Shown here piece after piece: positions 1 through 11,792 of a stretch of 64,000 bases of DNA. The translations under genes were made by a program, and so were the position numbers. Position 1 is the first letter of the stretch, and every line of letters starts with the position of its first letter. The DNA is from Ascarosepion bandense (taxonomy: Eukaryota; Mollusca; Cephalopoda; Sepiida; Sepiidae): positions 248,501 through 312,500 of the forward strand of contig JBBBDQ010001123.1 in NCBI GenBank assembly GCA_037127315.1. The letters run 5' to 3'. Under the pieces are notes generated by a model. That model was not told the DNA's origin. It did not search any database and saw only the letters and a list, made by a program, of their open reading frames with translations.

Positions 1-274
1 TCACCACAAACATGATAATTTGACCCTAACATTTGGTGATTGTGACCCCATAATGATGTCAAATACAATCGTATGTACCGTAATGAAATTGGAGCAGTAC
101 AAGCTATAGGATTTGATTACCAAACAAGAGGTGTGTATTATGTGTGAGTAGAATCATTTTCCCAACACTTTCATCAGTATTTTAGTGGCGTGTTTTATGG
201 ATGAAGATGTATTATGCTTGGGGAAAACAGGAAACATCCATTAACAAAGTTATTTTTTAATAACTATACATATA
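1..274. other. No recognised feature
   Basis: AT-rich sequence, presumably inside MRPS9 intron 10. No ORF, splice site pair or repeat boundary is recognisable here. Confidence 0.5.
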
Positions 275-1101
275 CAGCCTTTGAGATTTCACTCCGACTC
301 AGACAATTTAAAACTTAATTGGGCAATAATAGGTTGAGTGCTTTACTTGCCCACGGTCGATTAAAAATCTAGCAATGAATCATGTCCATTCAAATATAGA
401 AAAACCCAACCCAACTTTTACAACCCAAAAGTATTTCATTGAAGATGTTACTAAGAATAACGTACATTATTGAACTCTTTGGTCTCGCTTGTCCTGGTCT
501 GTGTAAACATTCGTTTAATTAACGATTCCAGAGTGGAGCCAAAATGTCTTGGTCACCCAGATTGCTTACGAAAAGTAAAAACGAACATTTGGGAGAAAGG
601 AAAAAAAATACCCATACTTCTTTCAACCATGCACCGAAAAACAAATTGTACAAGTAAATAATATTTTTATAGAAAATCGTTGAGAAAATCAGATTTGTTA
701 TTTGTTTTTTATCGCCTATGAGATGGTGATTGTAGTCAAACAGAAGAAAGAAACTACAAATTCAGGTACTTCGACTCATTTGTTAAAAAAAAACAAAACA
801 GCATATCATGATGTATTAAAAACTTAATACAAACAAAGTTTTATCATCAAAATGTTTATGCTATTAAGAGAAAAGATCAAATTTTGTTATTTTTTTAAAA
901 TTTTTAAATCCTTTCTAACACGTTCAACATTTTAATTAAAATTTCATTTTTTGTTCTCCATCAGCGATTTACACTATGTTTAACATAAGGCGACTATTAA
1001 GAAAATGGAGTCAGTCAAGTAAAATGATTTTGGGGCGAGTAAATTTTTATTCGCTTTTGACCACCAGTCAAGTGATATCTTTTTTTAAATCTCAAAGGCT
1101 G
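275..1101. mobile_element. Non-autonomous hAT-like element, copy A
   Basis: Begins CAGCCTTTGAGATTT and ends with the exact reverse complement (AAATCTCAAAGGCTG), a 15-base terminal inverted repeat. The flanking 8-mers TACATATA and TACATACA agree at 7 of 8 positions. Interior blocks match a second copy at 6470-7486. The 8-bp target duplication and CAG-type ends point to the hAT superfamily. There is no transposase coding sequence. Confidence 0.8.
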
Positions 1102-1337
1102 TACATACACATATATATATAACTGTAAATTTATCTTTAAACACGTTTCAAAAAACCCACCGAGTATAAATGCGGAGGGGAAAAAGATGGAAACAAAAAA
1201 AAGAAAACGAACTAAGCAATTGAACATTAGTCAAAGTACTAGTCGAAAGAAAAAAACCCGAGACGAGGAACCTAACACGTAAAGCGCTCAATACAACAGC
1301 AGAGCAAATAAATAAGTAGCTAACCTAGAGCCAACGA

Positions 1338-1411
1338 ACCTACCTAGGTTTCACCTAATGGATCATCAGCCAACTTGCCCTGATGATCCATAAGGTGAAA
1401 CCTAGGTAGGT
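1338..1411. repeat. Foldback palindrome with hammerhead-like core
   Basis: Two 32-base arms (1338-1369 and 1380-1411) are inverted copies with one mismatch, separated by 10 bases. The right arm reads CTGATGA, TCCATAAGGT, GAAA, CCTAGG, TA, the order of a minimal type I hammerhead. The flanking TGCC and GGTA can form stem I. Confidence 0.75.
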
Positions 1412-2325
1412 ACGTGTAGCCACAGTACTATGATTTTATTATTAGTTTTACTTTGTCTTTTCACTATTACTACAAGTGCTACTCTCATCATCATGTGGAG
1501 GTGTTTTAATGCTTGGAATATATTGTGGGTGTAGGAAAAGAGTCACAAATAAACATAATAAAGTGTTAATGAAGTTGCTTAACAGGATTTTAAGATAATC
1601 GTAAAAAATAAAGGTATTTCACTAGCATATATTAATCTTTTTTAAATGTCATTTCCCTTCAGAACATATCTCTCCAGTTCCTCCTCTTCATTATCTGTGA
1701 ATTAACATAACATCTTGGGAAAGATAATGGTTTCCCTAAAGTTTTGAATTCAGGGTAGCTGCAATCTAAAAAACCCAGTCTACCCTTTTATTTAACCTAT
1801 AGCTGGGGGGAAGGAAGAAAGTTCTCAAATCAAAACCAGAGAGATAGCAAGAGAAACCCATGCTACTATGTCATCATAGTAATTCATAGATAAAGAAAAT
1901 AAATATGTGGAGGGACACAATTGCACACATCCTGAAGTGATATTGCATTAATATTTTAAATCCAATGAGGTAATATCTAAATTAACTATTTTTTTCAAAT
2001 CCTTATATATAATATCTAACTTTCAAGGGGAAAATTTTTTTAAGTAGTTTTAATTTTTTTGTTGGGAAACATCATAATCATATTATTGAAGCTAATTTTG
2101 GATGGAAAAACATTTACATCAAAATAATCGGAAACTGGTTTTTAGTAATTTTTTGTTCTTTTACCAGTAACTTAGAACTATTTTCTTGCAAAGTACATAT
2201 TTAATACATTTAAATAAACTTTTGTAAATTTTTATTTATGAAATATTAAGTCTTTGTGTTTGTTTTTTTTTTTAAATTATTCCTATCCTTTACGTATCAA
2301 TCAGTCAGTTAAATGATATACCTGA
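1412..2325. other. Intronic sequence without recognised feature
   Basis: AT-rich DNA inside MRPS9 intron 10. I see no coding match, no terminal repeats and no tandem array. Confidence 0.4.
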
Positions 2326-2476
2326 TACATGTTTGAACAATCATGTCTCTTTGAAGGCATGACTGACTAGGCAGATTTTCCCCACAGTAGGTTGCCATTA
2401 CTTTCTGCAGTAAACCAGTTGCTAAAAAAGGCTATTGAACCCAATCTGTCCTGCTATTCAACCCATAGCTAGAAAA
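2326..2476 (-). repeat. SINE-1 fragment (tRNA-derived family, 3' half)
   Basis: Shares with the full-length copies the 3' half of the family, including the CATGTCTCTTT hairpin region, the motif for the bases near CTACTGCGGG and the ACCCATAGCT segment, in reverse orientation. The tRNA-like head is missing. Confidence 0.75.
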
Positions 2477-2539
2477 AAAAAAAAAAAAAGAGAGATGGAT
2501 TAATATATTTCCCAAGGGTATCTTTTTTTTTTTTTTTTT

Positions 2540-3505
2540 AATCATTTCCCCCCAAGCAAGACAGTACCACTGATGCGCAGGGGGCTAGATAAGAGTAAAA
2601 GTTTGGTCAAGAGGAGAGTTAAGAGAAAGACAAACCAGTTACAGGAGGTGTCAGAGAAAGGGCAAGAGGATGGGAACACAGGTGTGAAGACAGTTGTGAA
2701 GGTAAAGAGAAAGGAAAACAACAAGATAACAGAGTGATGTAGAAAGGACTGGAGCCAAGTGGATAAGAGATGGGTATTGACATTGAATTTAAATTCCTAG
2801 AGGTTATAGCTGTCAGGAAAGCAAGTATATGAAAGGAATTTCCACAGGCGGGAAGTGCGAGAAAAGAAGCTGCTGAAGTAGAATTGTCAGATACATTTGG
2901 TTGATCTAACTGTAAAAGGGTGGGACCTTGTTGCCAGTCTGTTGCACGAGTAAATTCTTGTGCCAGGGCACTAGTGACCTAAGTTCATCAGAGCAGAAGC
3001 CATGAAAATATTTGTAGAATAGACAGAGTAAAACCACATCCCGCTGGTGAGAAAGTTGAACTGCCAAGTTGGTACCTATCACGTTACAGATTCTCCTTTG
3101 GAGCCTGTTGAGAACACTGAGATGAACAGCAGGGGCACTTGACCATATATGACAGCAGCATTCTATGTACAAACGGATGGTTGATTTTCATATGTGCTAG
3201 ATGAATTCTGGCGGAAAAAACTTCCTGGCCCAACACAGTGACCCAACCTTCCTAGCAGTGGATGTAGCTTTCAAGTCAATGTAATGATTCCACTTGAGGT
3301 CGAAAGATAGGGTGAGGCGGAGGAGGTGCAGTATGTTGTTTTCAGGGAGACTTGTTTGGCCCATGCTTAGGGGGTGTCAGGAGAGGTTATCTGCAAGGGT
3401 TGACAGCAGTTTTGTTTTAGAAGCATTGAAATTTACAAGCCACTTCTTACCCCAGTCCACTACTGAGTGTAGGTCCTTCTCGAGATCAGAAGCGAGATTA
3501 TGTTT
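2540..3505 (-). mobile_element. Jockey/CR1-like LINE (LINE-A), 3' fragment
   Basis: Minus-strand translation at 2906-3172 gives [26 protein letters not shown] and related words of a non-LTR reverse-transcriptase C-terminus. The same words occur at 27.0-27.7, 36.5-36.9 and 62.9-63.1 kb. The sequence from 2545 to 2760 is the 3' tail of the family. Broken by stops and frameshifts; a dead copy. Confidence 0.75.
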
Positions 3506-3640
3506 CTATAGCCTTAGCTGTCAATCAGTCTACCACAGAAAGCAATGGTAACCTACTGCGGGATAATCTTCTGCCCAGTCAGTCATGTCTCTTTCAAGAC
3601 ATGATCGCCCAAGCGTGTATCACACATGGCACTTAACTAA
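3506..3640 (+). repeat. SINE-1 fragment (3' half)
   Basis: Contains TATAGCCTTAGCTG, the CTACTGCGGGATAAT block and the terminal CATGTCTCTTTCAAGACATG hairpin, like the full-length copy at 9527-9833. The 5' tRNA-like part is absent. Confidence 0.8.
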
Positions 3641-3683
3641 GAATATTTTTTAAAAAACTGAGAAATTTCTAGAGGCATCTCAC

Positions 3684-3726
3684 CAATGGATTTACAAAAC
3701 TGTCTTCCATTTTCATCAATCTCAAT
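3684..3726 (-). CDS. MRPS9: MRPS9 exon 10 (last exon in the window)
   Basis: Acceptor TTCTACTTTCAG, 14 codons plus one base, donor GTGAGA. The peptide [14 protein letters not shown] plus a split Gly matches human VQYDEQGMAFSKSEG immediately before the GKRKTA start of the ribosomal S9 fold. The next exon should therefore begin the uS9 domain; I could not find it between 1 and 3683. Confidence 0.88.
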
Positions 3727-6700
3727 CTGAAAGTAGAAAAATATTAATTGAAAACAAAGAAATCAATAGCCATCCATAAACTTTCTCTCTACACAAACAC
3801 ACACATACAGATATATATATATATTGATTGTTTAATACTTAGTTTTTGGTCCTAATAGGGTTAGACCAGTACACATTTCTATTAAAAAGTGTTCTATACA
3901 ATTATATTGCAGAATTTTTGAATATTTTTCATTTTTAAACAAGTTATTTTGCTACCTTGGTTTCTATCATGAGTGGTGTCATCAGGCAATTTTTAATAGC
4001 TTATTAAAAATAATATTTTAATACATTTAATATTTAATATATTTTAATATTTTTAATAGCTTATTAAAAATAATATTTTTAATAAGTATTAAATTTTTAA
4101 TAACTTATTAAAAATATTATTTTTAATATATTTAATAATAATTAAAAATAATAATAATTTTTAATAAGTTATTAAAAATTGCCTGAAGACACCACTCATG
4201 GTAAAAACCAAGGTAATGAAATAAATCGTTTAAAAATGAAAAATATATATATATATATAAATATTTGGAGGTACAAAATTTATATACTATTTTAAAAACA
4301 AGGAATTTATTGACAGTCTCTAAGGCACTTTCATCCAACATCTTTTCAGGAGAAAAAAAATTGTTGGAAACTCAGATTAAACAAAATGAAGAGCAAAAGA
4401 GGGAAACACAATAAAATAAATATATAGATATAAATATATATACTTATAATGAGAGGAGGGAAATTCATGTGTAAATAATTAGCGAGGGACAATTAAAATA
4501 AAATATCCCCCAACAAATTCAGAGACTTTACAAAATCCTTCTGCCGGCAAAGAGAAAGTTTCCGTAATGATACGGAGACTGATTCTAAAATCTTTAAATG
4601 ATTATTGGAAACAGACCTATGTATAATTTTGAACCACTCTTTCTTATACAACTTGGCACAGGCTATATTCTCCACTAGTTGCTGAGTGATAGCTGATTCC
4701 GTATTTGTAGAGGGAAAGCAACACGTGTTACCTATTTTGCCAAGTCGTATTTTAGAAGGCACATGCTGATTAATTCTTGTTTTCAAATATAAGGTTGTAT
4801 GCTCCACATAAACCAGCAGCGCACTGGCAATTAAATTCATATACCAAATTACTTAATTTGATGTAGGGCAAATCATCCTTACAAAATGACGGAAACACAG
4901 ACCTAGTCCGAAAAATACAGCGCAGAGGAACAGACGGAAAACAACCAGAAACCGACTTGTTGATCTGTGTAACCAAACTTTGGCCCTTATCCCCAATCCA
5001 AGGAATCTTCAAATAAACCGGACACTTGGAAGGCCCCAGGACTTTAGGAGAATGAAATTCCTTAGTCTTCTTATTAATAATATAATAACCATTACACAGG
5101 AAAATCTCCCTGATATTATTCAATTCAGGGTCCAGTCTAGTAGGAGAATTATTGTCTTGCTTGGGGGTGAACTGATTATATATATATATATATATAATCA
5201 ATACACCCCAGGCAGGACAATAACTCCACCAAGATACAAGAGACTACTAAGAATGAAAAGCTTTTAGTAAGAAATGGAAACACAATCCTGAACAAGGGAT
5301 AAACCTCTACTCTTGCTCAAAAGACCTGAGGAGTATGAATCTATCTCCTCCTATTTATATATAAAGACTTTGCCCATGTCTACAAAGCTTATCTTAATCT
5401 GGCACAAGGCCAGAAAAACAAATTTTATCCTTCATTTGGTTGCCTTTAAACTGGGTGTGATAAGACAAGAGAAAATGTTTCTTCCAATCTTTAATTCATA
5501 ATCAGCTTGATTGAAAATCAACAAAAATTATGTGAACACATCACATCACAATTTTTTTAATATTCTCAAAAATATGATATTTATATCAAGAATATGCATT
5601 GTGGTGCAGTGGATATCAACTCAGAACAAGAGATCGGGGTGCCAAGTTTAAATTCCAGTTGAATTCATTGCATTCACTTACGCACAAATACCCTTGGAAA
5701 GGTATCAATCCGTCTCTTCCCTCCGGTTATGGGTTAAATAATACAACAAATTGGGTTCTATAGCCTTGGCTGGCAACCTACTGTGGGATAAACTTCTGCC
5801 CAGTCAGTCATGTCTCTTTCGAGACATGATCGCCTAAGCGTGTATCACGCATGGCATATAACTGACTGACTGACATCAAGCACATTCTACATAATTTTGT
5901 GAATGACATCATCATAGTTGTTTTTAACATATTTCAACTGACATGTTATTAGGCCTTGGTCATAGGTGTGTTGAATTGTATGGGAGTTGGAGTTCGCAAT
6001 TCTTGATCTTGTGATTAAAATAAATAAACTCATTAAAAAAAAGACAGAACCATAAAGCAACTTCTAAACACTATCATGAGCAATCCACCTGAGAGAAGGA
6101 AGAATGTTTTCAAAACAATAAACAAGAAGACACGTATGAGACACAATGTAGTCAAAACACAATTTCTCACCTGCTACAAAAATGGCCAAAGTAGTTTCAT
6201 CTGCAAGAAAGGTGAGAGCCTCAGTTTTTTTGGAATGAAAAAGATATTGTGTTTATTGACTATCTTCAGAACCACACCAGCAATGGAGAGTACTATGCCA
6301 AGAGTAACTAGCTGGAGCAGTTATCAAAAGCTATCAAAATAAAATACTGAGGAAAACTGGCAAATGAAGCTTGTTTCATCAGCACAATACTCCAGTACAC
6401 CATTCCTTGATTTTAATGGCTGCTATTTGTGATTGTGAATTGGTTGACCATGCTCCCTCTTCTCATGGCCAGCCTTTGAGATTTCACTCGCCCAATCGAC
6501 TCAACTTAATTGGGCAATTAAAGTTTATTGCTTTACTCGACCGTGGTCAATTAAAAATCTTGCAATGAAACATGTCCCTTCAAATATAGAAAAAGGAAAT
6601 CTGATTCCTTTTACAACCCAAAAGTATGCCATTGAAGATTTACAAGTTGCTTAGAATGACCTACAATGCCATTATTGCACTCTTTGGTCTTATGCATGGC

Positions 6701-9700
6701 ACTTGAGTTACATTGAAATGTGTGGCTAAACAAAAGACAGTGACATCCTGCTATCAAAGTAAGATCTGACAACTGGAATTTAGACTGACAAGCTCCTGTC
6801 TCGCTTTTATCATCCCAGTCAGTGTAAACATTCATCTAATTAATGCTTCCAGAGTGGAACCAAAATGTCATTCCCCCAAATTAATGATGCTCACAGATTT
6901 TTAGAAAATCTTGAAAAAATATTATCCTTGACTCAACATCTATATTTCCTGCCGGCTTACGAAAAGTAAAAACAAACATTTGAAAGGAAAAAAATTATGC
7001 ATACTTCTTTCAACCAAGCACCGAAAAACAAATTATACAACTAAGTAACTTTTTTATAGAAAATTGTTGAGAAAATTAGATTTGTTATGCTTTTATCATC
7101 TATGAGATGGAGGTTGTAGTCAAACAGAAGAAAGAAACTACGAATTTAAATACTTCTACTCATTTGTCAAAAAAAACAGCATATCATGATGTTAACAGGG
7201 CTCAAACTTAATAAAAACAAAGTTTTATCATCAAAATGTTTTTGCTATTATTAAGAAGAAAGATCAAATTTTGTTATTTTTAGAAATTTTTAAAATCCTT
7301 TCCAACACATTTGAAATTTTAATTAAAATTTCATTTTTTGTTTTCCATCAGCAATTCATGCTATGTTTACGTAAGGTGACTATTAAGAAAATGGAGTCAG
7401 TCAAATAAAATGATTTTGAGGCAAGTAAATTTTCCCTGTCTCTCGACTGCCGGTCAAGTGATTTCTTTTTCAAATATCGAAAGCTGCTCATGGCCCTATT
7501 TGATTATTATCCACTTGGCTAGGAACCAGTATCACAGTGATGCTGATATCAAATTTGCTGTTGATGACTTCTTTGACCAACAGAATGAAATCTTCTTCAT
7601 CAATAGAATCCAAATGTTGGAACAAAGATGGAAGAAGTGTGTAGACCGCAAGGGGCACCATTTCGAAAAATAAGCCTCATTTGATCATATTTCATGAGAG
7701 TATCTTGGTCAGCTTAAGAACTTCTCAACTGACCCTCATTAAAAAAAAAAATCATATGCTGAATAATGAAAATCTCTCATCAAAAACCCTAAAAGTCTTA
7801 TAAACATTTGCATGTAAAATATATCATGAAAAACAAAAAATTAAAGAAAAAAGAAACAATTTACTTACTTGAGAGAAATTTAACTGTTTCAACTGACTTT
7901 CAAATTCTTGTCTGTATTGCATAATAAATTCTTTCTCCTTGTAGCTAAAAGGCTGGGCTACCAAATGTTCCATTAACTGCAAAAATCTCTGATGCTGATT
8001 TGAGGAAGAAAATTAACAAAAATAAATGCAATCAATATTATCATACACTCTTGGGTTTGAAAAAATATTTCACACACTTTTCAAAGAGGTTTTTTTTTGG
8101 GGGGGGGGGGTCTTTATCAGTTACTTTAAATGTTTTTGAATAAAAGTAAAAATATGTAACACTAACATACCAAGTCTGTACATAAGGATATTCATATTAC
8201 CAGTCGTCATTTTGGAGAAAATATTAAAATTAGACAGTTTCTTGAACTAATGCTGTTAAAGAAAAATAATGTTGAAAACTTCTTTAATATCATCAGTTCA
8301 AGAAGTTAACCCCTAATGACTTTAACCCTTTACCATTCAGCCCAAACACACCCCAAAATATCAGCTTGAAATGTTCAACCCACTCCACACATAGCCTACC
8401 ATAATATAAAATGACATCATTACAAATAACACAGGACTTTGAGAGCCGATATTTACGATGCAGGTTAGAGCATATTGAATGTTATAGACTTAAAGCTGTT
8501 TTTGTAATCGGAGGCCACAATTTGAATAACATACAGTATGCAGACGATACAGTGCTGATTGCAGAAACAGAAATGAAACTACAAGACCTCCCACAGAAGA
8601 TAGCTGAAGAGTGACAAAAAAGGACTACAAATAAACTGCAAAAAAAACAAAAAAAACGAATACATGGTCATCAGCAAAAAGAGCAGTCCAAAATGCCAAA
8701 TACAAGTCTGGGATACTAAAATCAAGCAGGTACAAAAGTGTTCTAACAAAGTATGGAAAGTGCGACACAGTGATCCAAAGGTGAATTGGCATTCCAGAAG
8801 CTGAGTAAAGGAGTAAAGGACAGGAAACTTTCACTAGAAACAAAGAAATGAGTACTAAATGGCTATGTGATGTCAGTTCTTCAATATGACAGTGAATGTT
8901 GGACAATATCATCAAAATTGAAGAAAAAACTTGAAGCAGCTGAAATGTGGTTCTACATCATGGACTGAGCATGTGAGCAATGATAAGGTTTTGGAAAAGA
9001 TGGAAACAAAAAGGAAATTAATATTGAACATCAGGAAGAGACAACTAAAGTTCCTGGGACATGCAATGAGGAAGAAGGGCTTGGAGAACCTGATACTAAC
9101 AGGCCAGCTAGAAGGAAAAAGAGACAAGAGAAAGCAGCGGATAACATATTTGAAGGGCCTGAGCAGGTGGATGATAGAGCAGGGGTTGCGTGAAAGTGTG
9201 CTCAGAGGCACCAGAAATAGGGAGACGTGGAAGGCCATGATCACCTACGTCCTGAAGGGACAAGGAACATAAAAGAAGAAGATACATGACACTTCTTCAG
9301 TCATATATCAAACTGAAGAAAAGTCACTGGGGTTACCTTCCTAATAAACATCAAAGATATATTCATTACTCCTACATCAATTCAACAATAACTTGACAAA
9401 GTTAAATTACTACAAACACTTGGTTAACTTTCCTAGCCAAATTCAGTGAGAAATTACTTAAACTATTATGAAATTCTTCAGCATCATACTCTTCTTCAAT
9501 TCAGCACACTATACAGATGTTAAGGATATGTGCCTTGTGGTGCAGTGGATATCGGCTTGGAACGAGAAATCGGGGAGCCGAGTTCAAATTCCAGTTGAAT
9601 TCATTGCATTCATTTATGCGCAAATACCCTTGGGAAAGGTATTAATCCGTCTCTTCCTTCCAGTTATGGGTTAAATAACAGGACAGATTAGGTTCTATAG

Positions 9701-11759
9701 CCTTGGCTGGCAACCAATCTACAGCAAAAAGCAATTGCAACCTACTGCGGGATAATATTCTGCCCAGTCAGTCATGTCTCTTTCGAGACATGATCGTCCA
9801 AGCGTGTTTCACGTATGGCACTTAACTGACTGATACAGGTGTTATTTTATAAATACTGTTACAACTAGATTCATTTCTAGTATTTCTATTCATTATGCTT
9901 AAGTATTGCTAAATACACTGACTGTTCTCCACCCTTATAAACAATTCTCGAATGGTTATCTCACCTTAGAAAGCCAAGTACCCTGCTACAAAAGCATACA
10001 ACCATCAAGAACCTGGTGACCTCAGTTTCACCTCTATAGAATTATGACAGAAGCTCAACTTCTGAAAATCTAACAAAGTAAATCTTAACTTGCCTCATCA
10101 TCAGAAATATTTTCCAGAACCTTTGCTTTTAACATTTCCTTGTCAATCCATCTGCTGCTTTTCAGGTTCCTTGATGAAAAATAAAGGAAAATTACAATTT
10201 TATTATTATAATCTACTCATATTATTAAAATCAAATTTGTTTAGCAGAAAAAATGAGTGAAAAAGTAAAAACGCCGAAAAAGAAAATATTTGTATGTAAT
10301 CAAAATTCGATTAAATTGGCTTTCTTCATGTTTACTCTTCTTGTCCTATAAAACATACACCATATTTTACATATAAAAAGGAGTGGTTAAAAAAAAAAAA
10401 AAAACACTTGTACTAAATTAATATAGAACTAACAAGGAAATTATTTCTAATATTTTCATTACATCATCCTCAGAATGTTTAATATTCTGAACAAAAACAA
10501 AATTGCTTCCTGACTCATAAATGGCCACTGTAAAATTTTGCAAATTGAAATAAACATCCAGACGATTGCAAAAGCGTGAAACCCAGGGTTACAAACTCAC
10601 ACCTATCTAACTAAATATGTTAGCTCTTGCACTGATATTGAGCGCTTTCAAATAAGTACTGCACATATATAAGTAATATAATATAGATAACAAATTGCAC
10701 ACATATATATAGATATATATATATATCAGCATGCAGTGTGGGTATAGAAGAAACCAAAGGAGTATCCTGTACATACAGTGGCAGGATAACTTTCTTAGAG
10801 AGCTCTAAATATATATGTATATAAATATGTATAAAGCAAATATAAGAAAAATTAAGGCAAACACGTTATTTCATGGTGAATCAGAAATATAGGCCTATTT
10901 CAGGCGAACCATCATCAGCTTCCATCTTTGTTTTTCGTGTAAAATCCTTTGTAAAATAAAGATGGAAGCTGATGATGGTTCACCTGAAATAGGCCTATAC
11001 TTCCAATTCACCATGAAATAACGTGTCTGCCTTAATTTTTCTTATCTATATATATATATATATATACACACACATTTCACATGTAATATTAATAATTAAA
11101 TGTTTTTATATTAAAAAACATATCTTTAATGTGAGTGGAAATTAAAAGAAAGAAGAAAGTAAAATAAAAGGTAGAATCACCATTAATGACAAATGAAAAA
11201 AGAGAGAAGGGGAAAAAAACAGGTTACGGTTACGAAGAGAGAGGGATAAAAATGAATTGGCTATAAAACAATTGAACAACATAAATAAAAGGGGGGAAAC
11301 ATTTTCTAAATGAGAATAGGATATATACATATATTAATGCTATACCAATATATGCATATACATCACAGGCAAATTACATTGGAACCTAACAGCCATTTTT
11401 TCTGTTTATAAAGAGAAGGCAGTAAACATCTCTATAAAATTTTTAAATCAAAGTCCGAATGAGACCAGCTTTAAAATCCACAAATTGTCTACTTTGCCAA
11501 ATCCATAATGTTGGTCTGCCAACTTATATCAGTTTTTTTGTTTTAATTATTTCACCCCAAGCAAGATGGTAATGCCACTAATAAGATTACAAGGAATGAA
11601 AGTAAAAGAGAAGACTGAGAATAGGGAGGATTGAGGAAAAAATAAAAGATGACTTGGATTCAATAAGACAGAAGATGGTGATTGATGTTGCATTTAAATT
11701 TTTGAAGAGTGTAGTTATCAGGGAAGCAAGTAAATACAAGGGAGTTTCCAGGTGGAAGT

Positions 11760-11792
<33 letters not shown>

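Noticed and set aside
1376..1412. tRNA genes suggested by A/B-box-like words throughout the window
   Set aside because: All such words lie in SINE heads that are repeated and do not fold into a full cloverleaf with an anticodon arm. No independent tRNA gene is supported.
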